Origin: Shewanella livingstonensis
Lineage (GTDB): Bacteria > Pseudomonadota > Gammaproteobacteria > Enterobacterales > Shewanellaceae
Length of the DNA: 64,000 bases
NCBI RefSeq assembly: GCF_003855395.1
Contig: NZ_CP034015.1
Span: forward strand, 1,932,001-1,996,000
Direction of reading: 5' to 3'
Under the pieces are notes generated by a model that did not search any database, had not been told where the DNA came from, and saw nothing but the letters and a program-made list of their open reading frames with translations. Both the position numbers and the translations under genes were made by a program. This document shows positions 8,791-16,164 of the stretch, in pieces (position 1 is the stretch's first letter; each line of letters starts with the position of its first letter).

Positions 8791-8933
8791 ATATCAAAGT
8801 TCCAATGAATTTGAGTGTATGGATAAGCCGATAAAAGAAGTCGTTTAACGAACTTAACTTGGGGGGCCGAATTCAGTTGACCAGGTCAGATGGCATTTAA
8901 AATATTGTTTTTCAGGCTAAGTTTTATATTCAA

Positions 8934-9938
8934 TTATTTGAGAACGAATACCTTGTTAAGTTGAATAGACTCAACAGAATGTAATTCAGGTGAACCACCT
9001 TGCATACCAGATCCAGAGGCTATCCATAAAACTCCATTCATTTCGATGACACCGCTACCATGTCGACCTTGAATTAACGCAGGGGCTTGTGACCATAACT
9101 TTGATTCAGTGTTATAAAGATGAACTTCTTCATGAGCTTTATTTGGATTGGCACTTTCTCCTCCCACCACTATAAAATTATTCTGGTAAGCGAAAGTCGC
9201 AATGCCAGCTCTAGGGATCGGTAATTCGTGTGTTGCAATTTGCCATTGATTAGTCTCAATGTTAAATATATCAAGCTTGCCTTCAACTAACTCAAATACT
9301 TTATTTTGTTTACCCAGTGTTCTTCGTCCGCCAGCAACATAAATATTATTATTGATAAGCACACCCTGAGCATGGTCACGTGAGTGAGGTGCATCATTTA
9401 AAATAGTCCAAGTGTTAGTGATAAAGTCGTATCGGTCTACCCAGTTAACATTGCCATCTAGGTGACCATTCGTAATTCCACCAATAAGATAAAGCGAGTC
9501 ATTTTTAACAATTGTAACAGTGCTACCTCTTAATCTTGCTTGAGGAATAGCGGGACCTTTTTCCCATATATTTTCATTAGGGTAAAAATAATAGATATTT
9601 TGAACAGGTGTTTCCGTGGGATAACCACCCGTTAGCGCACCTGCAATAACAATTTTGTTTTTCCATACAGCTGGCTGAAAATGGTGCAGTTCAATAGGCG
9701 ATTTCTGTAAAGGTCGCCACGTTAATAAATTGGGGTCAAATTTATCAACGGCTTTTATTCCTCGACCACCAATTAAATAGCCTTTATTCTCAAACTTAAC
9801 AAAACCCGCTTCGTGTCGCACAGAGAATGATTTTGTGGTTTCTACTTCTTGCCAAGTTGTCTCTGCTGCTGCGTTGAATACAACACAAGCCGAGATAAAA
9901 GCACTATAGACAACTGATGAAATGGATAGGTATTTCAT
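8934..9938 (-). CDS. Secreted kelch-repeat beta-propeller protein
   Basis: The 334-residue protein begins with a Sec signal (cleavage likely after NAAA) followed by about five to six kelch repeats. Each shows the characteristic double glycine after hydrophobic strands (GYLIGGRG, LYLIGGITNG, IYVAGGRR, FIVVGGES) followed by W or Y positions such as NTWTIL, NQWQIA and KLWSQAP. Kelch propellers are binding or carbohydrate-active scaffolds. It starts two bases after the stop of the nucleoside-hydrolase-like gene, so the two are one operon, and both are exported. I cannot assign a substrate. The pair lies between transposase remnants, which suggests horizontal acquisition. Confidence 0.85.
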   Translation of the reverse strand: MKYLSISSVVYSAFISACVVFNAAAETTWQEVETTKSFSVRHEAGFVKFENKGYLIGGRGIKAVDKFDPNLLTWRPLQKSPIELHHFQPAVWKNKIVIAGALTGGYPTETPVQNIYYFYPNENIWEKGPAIPQARLRGSTVTIVKNDSLYLIGGITNGHLDGNVNWVDRYDFITNTWTILNDAPHSRDHAQGVLINNNIYVAGGRRTLGKQNKVFELVEGKLDIFNIETNQWQIATHELPIPRAGIATFAYQNNFIVVGGESANPNKAHEEVHLYNTESKLWSQAPALIQGRHGSGVIEMNGVLWIASGSGMQGGSPELHSVESIQLNKVFVLK

Positions 9939-9940
9939 TG

Positions 9941-10780
9941 TTAATTCTCTGTAATATCTTTGTTAAATATAGTAAAAAAATCAGCGACTGTTGGTGTGTT
10001 TTGAATGTTTAAAATGTAGGTTATTTCAACTAAATCAGAAAAGTCGGCACCGCCACCTGAAATAGCTTTGTTATTGTAACGTCCGTTAACACCGTTATAT
10101 TTTGTGCATATTTTATTAGCTTCAGTCCATACTTTTGATGATATCAAGTGTTTATTTTCAAGGTTTTTTGTTGAATAAGCTTGATCGTTAAAACCAGGAG
10201 TTCCGTTATCGGTTTTATTCCCATCGGTAATTCTTATATAAGTCGTTTCTTGTTTTACATAATTTAAAGCATCCACGCTGGTTTCTTGTTCATTCCAATC
10301 AGCGTGTTGAACTACGATGATTTGATCTTTCGTGAATGAGATATTGTTTTTGCTAAGAGCTTCTAATAATTCTTGGGTAAAATCGCTTTGTCCTGCTTCC
10401 GCAATCCAAATATTTCCACCTAAAGATAATGTCTGGTTTATTTTTTTGGTGGTTTTATCTATAGAGGTTTGTCTGTAATTATGAGCATCAGTCCAATGTT
10501 GGTCGAATACCATATTAAAAAGTTCGTTAGCAGGTACATAGGCACCAGACTGTATGCCGTAGGTTCCGCTGATAGCATAATAGTTAAGTTTTTTAAATGC
10601 TTTTGATTTCAATATTAAATCTAATGCTGCAACGGTATGCACATCATCAACATCAGTTTTTAGGTCGAAATTTAATAATAGTAAATCTTTCTCTATATCA
10701 AATTTGGGTTCAGCGCTTTGGCTATTAAATGATACCAACGTGATTAATACTACCAATATCCCTACAAACGACTTGATCAT
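9941..10780 (-). CDS. Exported nucleoside-hydrolase-like protein
   Basis: The 279-residue protein has a signal peptide (MIKSFVGILVVLITLVSFNSQSA). The mature N-terminus LLLNFDLKTDVDDVHTVAAL resembles the calcium-binding DxDxxxDD start of inosine-uridine nucleoside hydrolases, though spacing is altered, and the sequence contains further Asp/Asn-rich loops (RITDGNKTDNGTPGFNDQ, GGGADFSDL). AAAGG precedes the ATG closely. It is the first gene of a two-gene operon with the kelch protein. A periplasmic glycosidase or nucleoside hydrolase function is inferred from the N-terminal motif only; the ribose-site histidine is not evident to me, so the activity may differ. Confidence 0.6.
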   Translation of the reverse strand: MIKSFVGILVVLITLVSFNSQSAEPKFDIEKDLLLLNFDLKTDVDDVHTVAALDLILKSKAFKKLNYYAISGTYGIQSGAYVPANELFNMVFDQHWTDAHNYRQTSIDKTTKKINQTLSLGGNIWIAEAGQSDFTQELLEALSKNNISFTKDQIIVVQHADWNEQETSVDALNYVKQETTYIRITDGNKTDNGTPGFNDQAYSTKNLENKHLISSKVWTEANKICTKYNGVNGRYNNKAISGGGADFSDLVEITYILNIQNTPTVADFFTIFNKDITEN

Positions 10781-10936
10781 GACCTTTTCCTTATATTGTA
10801 TATGTGACTATAACTATTTTTATTGAAATAACATGAATTACTAAGTTATCTCTTAGGTATTCTCTTGGTACTTACATTAATCAAAATCAGCATGAAATTT
10901 TTGACTAGATAAATCTTGGCAAGCTAAACTATAAAA

Positions 10937-10984
10937 GCATCAGTAAAGCATCAGTAAAGCATCAGTAAAGCATCAGTAAAGCAT
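10937..10984. repeat. 11-bp tandem repeat, four copies
   Basis: GCATCAGTAAA occurs four times without mismatch at 10937-10980, followed by a partial fifth copy that supplies the ATG of the small frame at 10983. It lies about 150 bases upstream of the nucleoside-hydrolase-like gene start. Confidence 0.95.
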
Positions 10985-11156
10985 GGTAAATAAGACTTTT
11001 CGTTATTTACAACGTAAACGCCTGATAGAATATTACCGTCTGATTCTAGTTCTGTTTTATCCATTTGGTTTCATGCATCCTGAAAATCCAATCGAGACAG
11101 TTGATAGTAATATTGAGTTGGTCAGTTTCCCCATGATTAATTATCACAATTACTAA
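10983..11156 (+). CDS. Possible 57-residue basic/hydrophobic small protein
   Basis: An open frame of 58 codons starts inside the last unit of the 11-bp tandem repeat. The product is basic at its N-terminus (NKTFRYLQRKRLIEYYR), then hydrophobic (LILVLFYPFGF), then polar. There is no ribosome site and I recognise no family, so chance or a gene remnant is as likely as a real small protein. The rest of the spacer up to 11500 shows no coding pattern. Confidence 0.25.
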   Translation: MVNKTFRYLQRKRLIEYYRLILVLFYPFGFMHPENPIETVDSNIELVSFPMINYHNY

Positions 11157-11539
11157 TTTAGCTAATTGTATTTATGACTATTACTATAGTCTGTTAAAGT
11201 ATCAAGATTCAACATTTTTCTAAAAATAATTATTTTTGTGTTTATCGTCAAAATATTAGATGGAATTCCGTTTGTAGGTTTATATCTCACCTTCGAGGCT
11301 GAGGGATCCTCACGAATCTAATAGCATGCTTGTGGCTACCTGATTAAGTCTTGCAACGTGTTTATTCCTGCTAAGCATGAGACTTAAGCAACCTCAAAAA
11401 CTTATCTCTGTAGACTCTTAATCCTATAGTGTATTAAAGGTGAAGACCTTAACGAATTTAAAATGAAAAATCGTGAATGATTGCATTACCCTATATCGCT
11501 AACGCCTAGTCTATATCAGTTGGTTTATGCACTCTTTGA

Positions 11540-11915
11540 ATGAGCCGATTACGCCAATGGCCAACAAAGAAGATAAGTGTACAGGCAGAAGATACGGGGC
11601 GTATTATTCGAGAATACAAACGCGGTGCGATAAGCTCAAGTCGCCAAGATATTCTAAATCGACTTAATCTTACTGCTGAAAACTGGCTAAAAATCACTAC
11701 CGAATTTGGTGCGTTATTTAAAGGCACCGTTGGTGCATGACCCGCATTTTCATAATACTGTGAACATCTAGAGCGAAACGACGATAAGGTGCTTCAAACT
11801 GCCAGCGTTATGCCAATATTAATTGTGTGCTTAAGGCTTAATCTTTGAAACTAGAACTGACACTAACACTAAAACTAAAACAATAATCTCCTTTCCCGCT
11901 TGATATCAATCAAGG
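11540..11915 (+). pseudogene. Decayed transposase C-terminus plus tail, copy 2
   Basis: The frame 11540-11740 encodes 66 residues including EDTGRIIREYKRGAI and ILNRLNLTAENWLKITTEFG, matching copy 1 at 8538 and the C-terminal end of IS200-like/REP-type transposases. A TGA stands immediately before the first ATG, so the N-terminal part has been lost. The tail through 11915 shares ACATCTAGAGCGA, CTTAAGGCTTAATCTTTG and TTGATATCAATCAA (11900-11913) with the other copies. Confidence 0.55.
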
Positions 11916-11957
11916 GTCGAGTGCGGCTTTAACTCTGCCGTATTGCTCATCAGTTTC

Positions 11958-12060
11958 CATATGCCACTCAGTTTATTGATGATTTTACTTGGATTTATAT
12001 ATTTAAATAGTGCAGAAAGCTATCGCAATCAACCCTAAAAGCAGTTATGTTAATTGCCTT
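11958..12060 (+). repeat. Upstream repeat module, divergent copy A
   Basis: The stretch contains CTCAGTTTATTGATGATTTT and GCTATCGCAATCAA followed by TTATGTTAATT. The same blocks in the same order recur at 13515-13602 and partly at 12670-12755. It ends about 80 bases before the start of the membrane protein gene at 12142. Confidence 0.6.
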
Positions 12061-12141
12061 TAAAATGAGAGGCATAGATTCTTGTTAAGTAAAGATTGAA
12101 GAATCAATTATAAAATTCATCACAATTAAAGGAGAAAATAG

Positions 12142-12492
12142 ATGAGTGAAGAAGTAGGAAATGTACCAGCGACCAAGGATCAAGCTAAAATAGTTTACTT
12201 ACTTTATATGGTAGGCTTACTGTTTGGTATTACTGGCATCATCGGTGTAGTAATGGCTTACATCAATAAAGGTGATGCCCCTGAGTGGTTAAAAACCCAT
12301 TATCAGTTTCAAATTAGGACTTTTTGGATTGGTGCCATTTATATATTCTTAGGCTCAATTTTATCCTTAGTTATCATTGGATGGTTTGTACTCTTATTTT
12401 GGGCTGTTTGGCTAATAATTCGCTCACTCAAGGGCATGAAAGCGCTTGAGCTGGAAAAACCCATTGAGAACCCTACAGGTTGGTTATTTTAA
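12142..12492 (+). CDS. DUF4870-like small inner-membrane protein
   Basis: The 116-residue protein has three hydrophobic segments (about 19-43, 60-80 and 80-97). Its motifs GVVMAYINKGDAPEWLKTHYQFQIRTFWIG and the tail PIENPTGWLF match a widespread gammaproteobacterial family annotated DUF4870 or conserved membrane protein; the function is unknown. AAGGAG eight bases before the ATG is a strong ribosome site. It is the first of three small membrane-protein genes in this patch, each preceded by a related repeat module. A strong hairpin follows at 12539. Confidence 0.8.
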   Translation: MSEEVGNVPATKDQAKIVYLLYMVGLLFGITGIIGVVMAYINKGDAPEWLKTHYQFQIRTFWIGAIYIFLGSILSLVIIGWFVLLFWAVWLIIRSLKGMKALELEKPIENPTGWLF

Positions 12493-12538
12493 AAGCCCAA
12501 CCTAACAAATAGGGATGGTCAGCGCTAAGCCATGCCCT

Positions 12539-12575
12539 TATCTCAAGTGTTGAGCCTGCCTCAATACTTGAGATA
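12539..12575 (+). terminator. Strong hairpin behind the DUF4870-like gene
   Basis: Arms of 16 bases (12539-12554 and 12560-12575) pair fully with one G-T wobble around the loop CCTGC. The T-tract is weak (TTAGTCTTTA), so it may be a terminator or a transcript-end stabiliser. Confidence 0.65.
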
Positions 12576-12669
12576 TTAGTCTTTATCCGGTCAATAACAG
12601 ATCAAGAATTGAAGTTAAAAAAGTCACCCTGTTTATCGGCAATAAAAATGGGTGGCATGGTTAATTTTA

Positions 12670-12755
12670 TTCGTTCAATTTTTACATTTGATTCTGGTAA
12701 GTGCTATCGTAATCAAAGTGAAAAGGCGTTATGTTATTCATAATTAAAATGGGTG
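12670..12755 (+). repeat. Upstream repeat module, copy B
   Basis: The 86-bp stretch from TTCGTTCAATTTTTACATTT to ATGGGTG is nearly the same as 13533-13620; the block AATCAAAGTGAAAAGGCGTT is identical in both. It ends 82 bases before the start of the gene at 12837. A promoter of the form TTTACA, 18 bases, TATCGT lies inside it. Confidence 0.8.
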
Positions 12756-12836
12756 TGATGTGGTTGACTGTTGGTTTAATTAGCTGTTTACAGTTTCTAG
12801 ACTTAAGGTGTATTTAAATAAATTAAGGAGAGTAAA

Positions 12837-13028
12837 ATGAATGGAAGTGAAATCGTGGCACAAGGCAGTCAGTATGCTTTAGGGTTAGGAACTTTAGCTT
12901 TATTGGACGCAGGTTTGGCGCAAAGTAAAAATAGAAGTGGGTTACTTTGGTTTTTTATTTCTTTGCCTTTGGGCCCAATAGCAACATTCTTGTTAGTCTT
13001 CTTGGATAAAGCCCCTGAGATTGAGTAG
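12837..13028 (+). CDS. Small membrane protein with PLDc_N-like hydrophobic hairpin
   Basis: The 63-residue product has an N-terminal hydrophobic stretch (YALGLGTLALLDAGLA) and a C-terminal membrane segment LLWFFISLPLGPIATFLLVF. The WFFISLPLGPIATF pattern resembles the short two-helix phospholipase-D nuclease N-terminal type family of small membrane proteins. AAGGAG is well placed before the ATG. The gene is followed immediately by an IS110 transposase fragment in the opposite direction. Its function is unknown; position suggests kinship with the neighbouring small membrane genes. Confidence 0.65.
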   Translation: MNGSEIVAQGSQYALGLGTLALLDAGLAQSKNRSGLLWFFISLPLGPIATFLLVFLDKAPEIE

Positions 13029-13042
13029 CAGTAAAACTGAGT

Positions 13043-13318
13043 TTTTGGCGCTTTCCATAGAACCTCATCTCTTAACATCGAATTTAAGATCGCAACCATC
13101 TTCCTGATGCAGGCAATAATAGCCACTTTCTTTGGTTTTCCTGCCTGTGCTAATCGCTGATAAGTCCCTTTAAAAACGGGATTAGATTGTATCGCTGACA
13201 TCATGGCCATGTATAAAACGGTTCTAACTTGATGCCGTCCGCCTTGGATTTTTCGATGACCTTTGAAGCGCCCACTTTCTTTATTAGCTAAATTATATAG
13301 CTCCCCATAATTGTTGAC
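13043..13318 (-). pseudogene. IS110-family transposase, C-terminal fragment
   Basis: The minus-strand frame encodes about 90 residues ending in the typical IS110/transposase_20 C-terminus: NKESGRFKGHRKIQGGRHQVR, LYMAMMSAIQSNPVFKGTYQRL, AGKPKKVAIIACIRKMVAILNSMLRD. The N-terminal DEDD catalytic part is absent. The fragment ends abruptly at about 13318, where the tail of the other transposase remnant begins, and the frame runs on past the usual stop into the gene at 12837. It is a dead remnant. Confidence 0.8.
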
Positions 13319-13465
13319 CGACATTAACAGAATACTGTAAACATCTAGAGCGAAAAAGACGACAAGGTGCATCAAACTGCCAGCGTTGGTTATGAGCTTA
13401 ATCGTTAACGTCTAACGCACTAACGACAATAATAACCTCATTTTCAGCTTGATTGATATCAAGCC
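13319..13465 (+). repeat. Transposase-remnant tail, copy 3
   Basis: AACAGAATACTGTAAACATC and AGGTGCATCAAACTGCCAGC match the tails of the remnants at 8643 and 11755. The coding part is gone, replaced by the IS110 fragment. The FNR-type dyad is present in reverse orientation as TTGATTGATATCAA at 13449-13462. Confidence 0.65.
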
Positions 13466-13532
13466 ACCTGTGAGGCTTTTAATCTGCAGTATCGCTCTAT
13501 TTTTCAACAACGCGCTCAGTTTATTGATGATT

Positions 13533-13620
13533 TTCGTTCAATTTTTACATTTGAATCGTGGTAAAGGCTATCGCAATCAAAGTGAAAAGGCGTTATGTTA
13601 ATTAATAATTAACATGGGTG
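13533..13620 (+). repeat. Upstream repeat module, copy C
   Basis: The 88-bp stretch closely matches copy B at 12670-12755, and its left flank (CTCAGTTTATTGATGATTTT from 13515) matches copy A. It ends 60 bases before the start of the gene at 13681. Confidence 0.8.
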
Positions 13621-13680
13621 GTAAGGTTTACCACTACAATGCATAAATACTAAACGTTATGATTTTAAAAAGGTTAAACC

Positions 13681-13953
13681 ATGGAATTTAGTGACAAAGA
13701 ACTGGAAGTGATAGCGGGTGGTAAGAAAAAGATTAAGGCTGCAACTTTATTCAGAGTTTTGCTGATTGTTGTCATGCTATGCGGTATTACCTTGATGGCA
13801 ACAGGTGTGGTTGTCGCTGAGTATATTGTTTATTTAACATTCGGCGCTGTTGTCCTGGCTATCGGATTGCCTCAATTTGGCCCTGGGCCAAAGTACGAAG
13901 AGTTATTAAATATCTTAGATAACAAAGCTAATGCGCAGCGTTCAAAAACATAA
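13681..13953 (+). CDS. Small membrane protein with a double-glycine-type leader
   Basis: The 90-residue product begins MEFSDKELEVIAGGKKK, which fits the leader pattern of class II bacteriocins and related exported peptides: an EL-x2-I-x-GG motif followed by a basic mature start. Two hydrophobic segments follow (about residues 25-45 and 49-62) and then a polar tail. AAAGG lies eight bases upstream of the ATG. No peptidase-containing ABC transporter is visible in the window. It may be an exported membrane-active peptide, or a small membrane protein whose start matches the motif by chance. Confidence 0.6.
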   Translation: MEFSDKELEVIAGGKKKIKAATLFRVLLIVVMLCGITLMATGVVVAEYIVYLTFGAVVLAIGLPQFGPGPKYEELLNILDNKANAQRSKT

Positions 13954-13963
13954 CAATACGCAT

Positions 13964-14100
13964 CACTCGCTCCCATTAGTCGCTGGGACACCAAACCGCT
14001 GCACGGCTTGTCGCCCGTGAGCTTCGTGTTGAACGGCAAGGAGCATCTCACATAGTGAAAGGTGATCTTCCCCTAAATCTGTAGACACTATTTCCTACAA
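13964..14100. other. GC-rich unexplained patch between accessory region and recD
   Basis: The stretch 13975-14050 is clearly richer in G and C than its surroundings and shows no family similarity or ribosome site on either strand. It may be a fragment of a repeat or of lost DNA at the accessory-core border. Confidence 0.4.
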
Positions 14101-16164
14101 TCAACCCCATAATCTCCAAGCTAAACCTGATGCTCGCGATGTGGCTTGTTTGCTGGCTTTTTCAAATACCATGTTAGTGCCTAAACAGTAGAAATGGTTT
14201 TTGGCGCGGGTGATGGCGGTGTAAAGCAGTTCTTTACTGAGTAGCTGCCATTGTGCGGGGCTGGGTTTGTGGGGCAATACAAAGCTGACTTTATCAAACT
14301 CGCTGCCTTGGCTTTTGTGTACTGTCATGGCGTAGCAAGTGTCGTGGCTGGGTAAGCGTGCGGGTAATACTTTGAGCAGGCTGCCATCGGCCATAACAAA
14401 GTGGGCCATTAAGCGACTTGGCTTAGTGTTGTCTTGCAAGATTAACCCAATATCACCATTAAATAAGCCTAGGTTGTAATCGTTACTTTGAATAATGATC
14501 GGTCGGCCTAAATAGAACTCATTATGGGGATTAATCAGTTTGGCGTGTTTAAGGCTGTCGGTGATGGCGATGTTCATGCCCTCAACCCCAAATTCACCTG
14601 CTCGCATGGCACACAAGACTCGATATTGGTTAAAGCTGTCGATGATGGTTTGTTCAGAATGCGGCAATGTTATGGCGCAGTCCTGTCGATCCGCTTGATC
14701 GATAATGGTCTGTTGATTTATCCCTTGCTGATTTTCTTGTACCAAACTCAGATACTCACCATAAGCCTGTACCGATAATGCCAATAACGCTTGTTTACCG
14801 CTGTTATCTCCTTGGGCATTAAGCTGATGTTCAAACCAGTCTAATTCAGCATGCTGTTGCAGCCATACTTGGCGAATGGCACTGATATTAGATTGATTAA
14901 CCGCACTGGCTAATAGGCCAATACCTGCATCACCTTTAAAACGATGGCTGTGCATCAACATACACAAACTGTCACCAATTTTAGGCTGTTGATCAATAAA
15001 CTGACTGACATCTTGTTGGGTTAATTGCTCAATGAGCTTTGCCTGTGCTGCGCTGTAACGCATTGACCATGGCGATGTCTGTTGCAGGTTGGCTTGCTTC
15101 AAGCCAACACAAATATCGGCCAGTACTGCGCCAGCTTCTACGGATGCGAGTTGATCTTGGTCGCCTAACAATATCAAACGTCCATGAGACGGCAGGGCGC
15201 TGAGTAATTTGTACATCATGGGTAAGTCGACCATCGACGCTTCATCGACCACCAGTAAATCTAGTCGCAGTGGATTATCTTGATGGTGTCTAAATTGATG
15301 CGAATTGGGGATGACGCCCAACAGCCTATGCAATGTAGAAGCGTCTTCAGGAATTTTTTTTAGTGAATTGATCAATATCTGCGCCAGTGCTGGGTCGCTG
15401 ACTTGAGTTAGCTGTTGCAGTAAACGATGTTTAGACGCCTTGATAGATTCACTCAGCCTTGCTGCTGCTTTACCGGTAGGCGCGACTAAACGGATGGTTA
15501 GCGGCGATTGGGTTAACAGTAACAATAATAGCTTGGTTACTGTGGTGGTTTTACCGGTTCCTGGGCCGCCAGTTATTACCGCTAATGCTTTGGCTAATGC
15601 GATAGCAGTGGCAATTTTTTGCCAGTTAAACGGACTATTATTGTTGTCTTGTGCGGTAAATAAGCACTCGATCAGTTGCGGTAAATTACTGTGAGTTAAC
15701 TCGTTTTCAAGCGGTTTATGTGCTAGATGGGTTAACTTACTCGCGACTTGAGTTTCAAAAAAATGGTACTTATTTAAATATAAACGCCCATGTTCAAAAA
15801 TCATCGGAGTGTTGTCACCCGGTTGACCCACTGCATCAAATAAACAAATTTGCTCTATCAACTGTTGATGGTTGAGTGTGATACAACAATTGACCTCAGC
15901 GTGACGATGGCTGTCTTCTGCCATGGGATTGGTGAGATCAATTTGTTCGATGACTAAACAACTGTGCTGATTCGACAATTGCTGACTGAGCAGGGCGCAA
16001 ACCAGTAAAAAAAGCTGAGATTGTGCTTCGGTGATGCTTGGGTCGTTATTAATGGTTTCAATGTTAGCCAGCTCTAAAGCAAAATGGCGATCGAGCGCGG
16101 TAATGAGTCGCTGTTGTTGCCAAAGCTGGAGTAATTCGGTGATCGGGTAGGTGAGCATTAACAT
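14101..16164 (-). CDS. recD: Exodeoxyribonuclease V alpha subunit
   Basis: RecD is the fast 5'-3' helicase motor of the RecBCD complex that processes double-strand breaks. The 687-residue protein has the Walker A motif GGPGTGKT at 199-206, the Walker B region DLLVVDEASMVDLPMM, and the C-terminal helicase motif YAMTVHKSQGSEFDKV near residue 610 followed by LLYTAITRAK. The ATG at 16162 is preceded by GGAG at eight bases and overlaps the recB stop by seven bases; a second ATG two codons later would give a TAATG overlap. It is the last gene of recC-recB-recD, ending at the accessory patch. Confidence 0.95.
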   Translation of the reverse strand: MLMLTYPITELLQLWQQQRLITALDRHFALELANIETINNDPSITEAQSQLFLLVCALLSQQLSNQHSCLVIEQIDLTNPMAEDSHRHAEVNCCITLNHQQLIEQICLFDAVGQPGDNTPMIFEHGRLYLNKYHFFETQVASKLTHLAHKPLENELTHSNLPQLIECLFTAQDNNNSPFNWQKIATAIALAKALAVITGGPGTGKTTTVTKLLLLLLTQSPLTIRLVAPTGKAAARLSESIKASKHRLLQQLTQVSDPALAQILINSLKKIPEDASTLHRLLGVIPNSHQFRHHQDNPLRLDLLVVDEASMVDLPMMYKLLSALPSHGRLILLGDQDQLASVEAGAVLADICVGLKQANLQQTSPWSMRYSAAQAKLIEQLTQQDVSQFIDQQPKIGDSLCMLMHSHRFKGDAGIGLLASAVNQSNISAIRQVWLQQHAELDWFEHQLNAQGDNSGKQALLALSVQAYGEYLSLVQENQQGINQQTIIDQADRQDCAITLPHSEQTIIDSFNQYRVLCAMRAGEFGVEGMNIAITDSLKHAKLINPHNEFYLGRPIIIQSNDYNLGLFNGDIGLILQDNTKPSRLMAHFVMADGSLLKVLPARLPSHDTCYAMTVHKSQGSEFDKVSFVLPHKPSPAQWQLLSKELLYTAITRAKNHFYCLGTNMVFEKASKQATSRASGLAWRLWG

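Noticed and set aside
8934..9938. Kelch protein as N-acetylneuraminate epimerase (NanM)
   Set aside because: Signal peptide and kelch repeats fit, but no other sialic-acid genes are near and the neighbouring gene is nucleoside-hydrolase-like, so the name is not supported.
12480..12580. Integron attC-like site behind the DUF4870-like gene
   Set aside because: CCTAACAAAT resembles half of an attC core, but the matching GTTRRRY partner and typical fold are missing; the hairpin there is a simple perfect stem.
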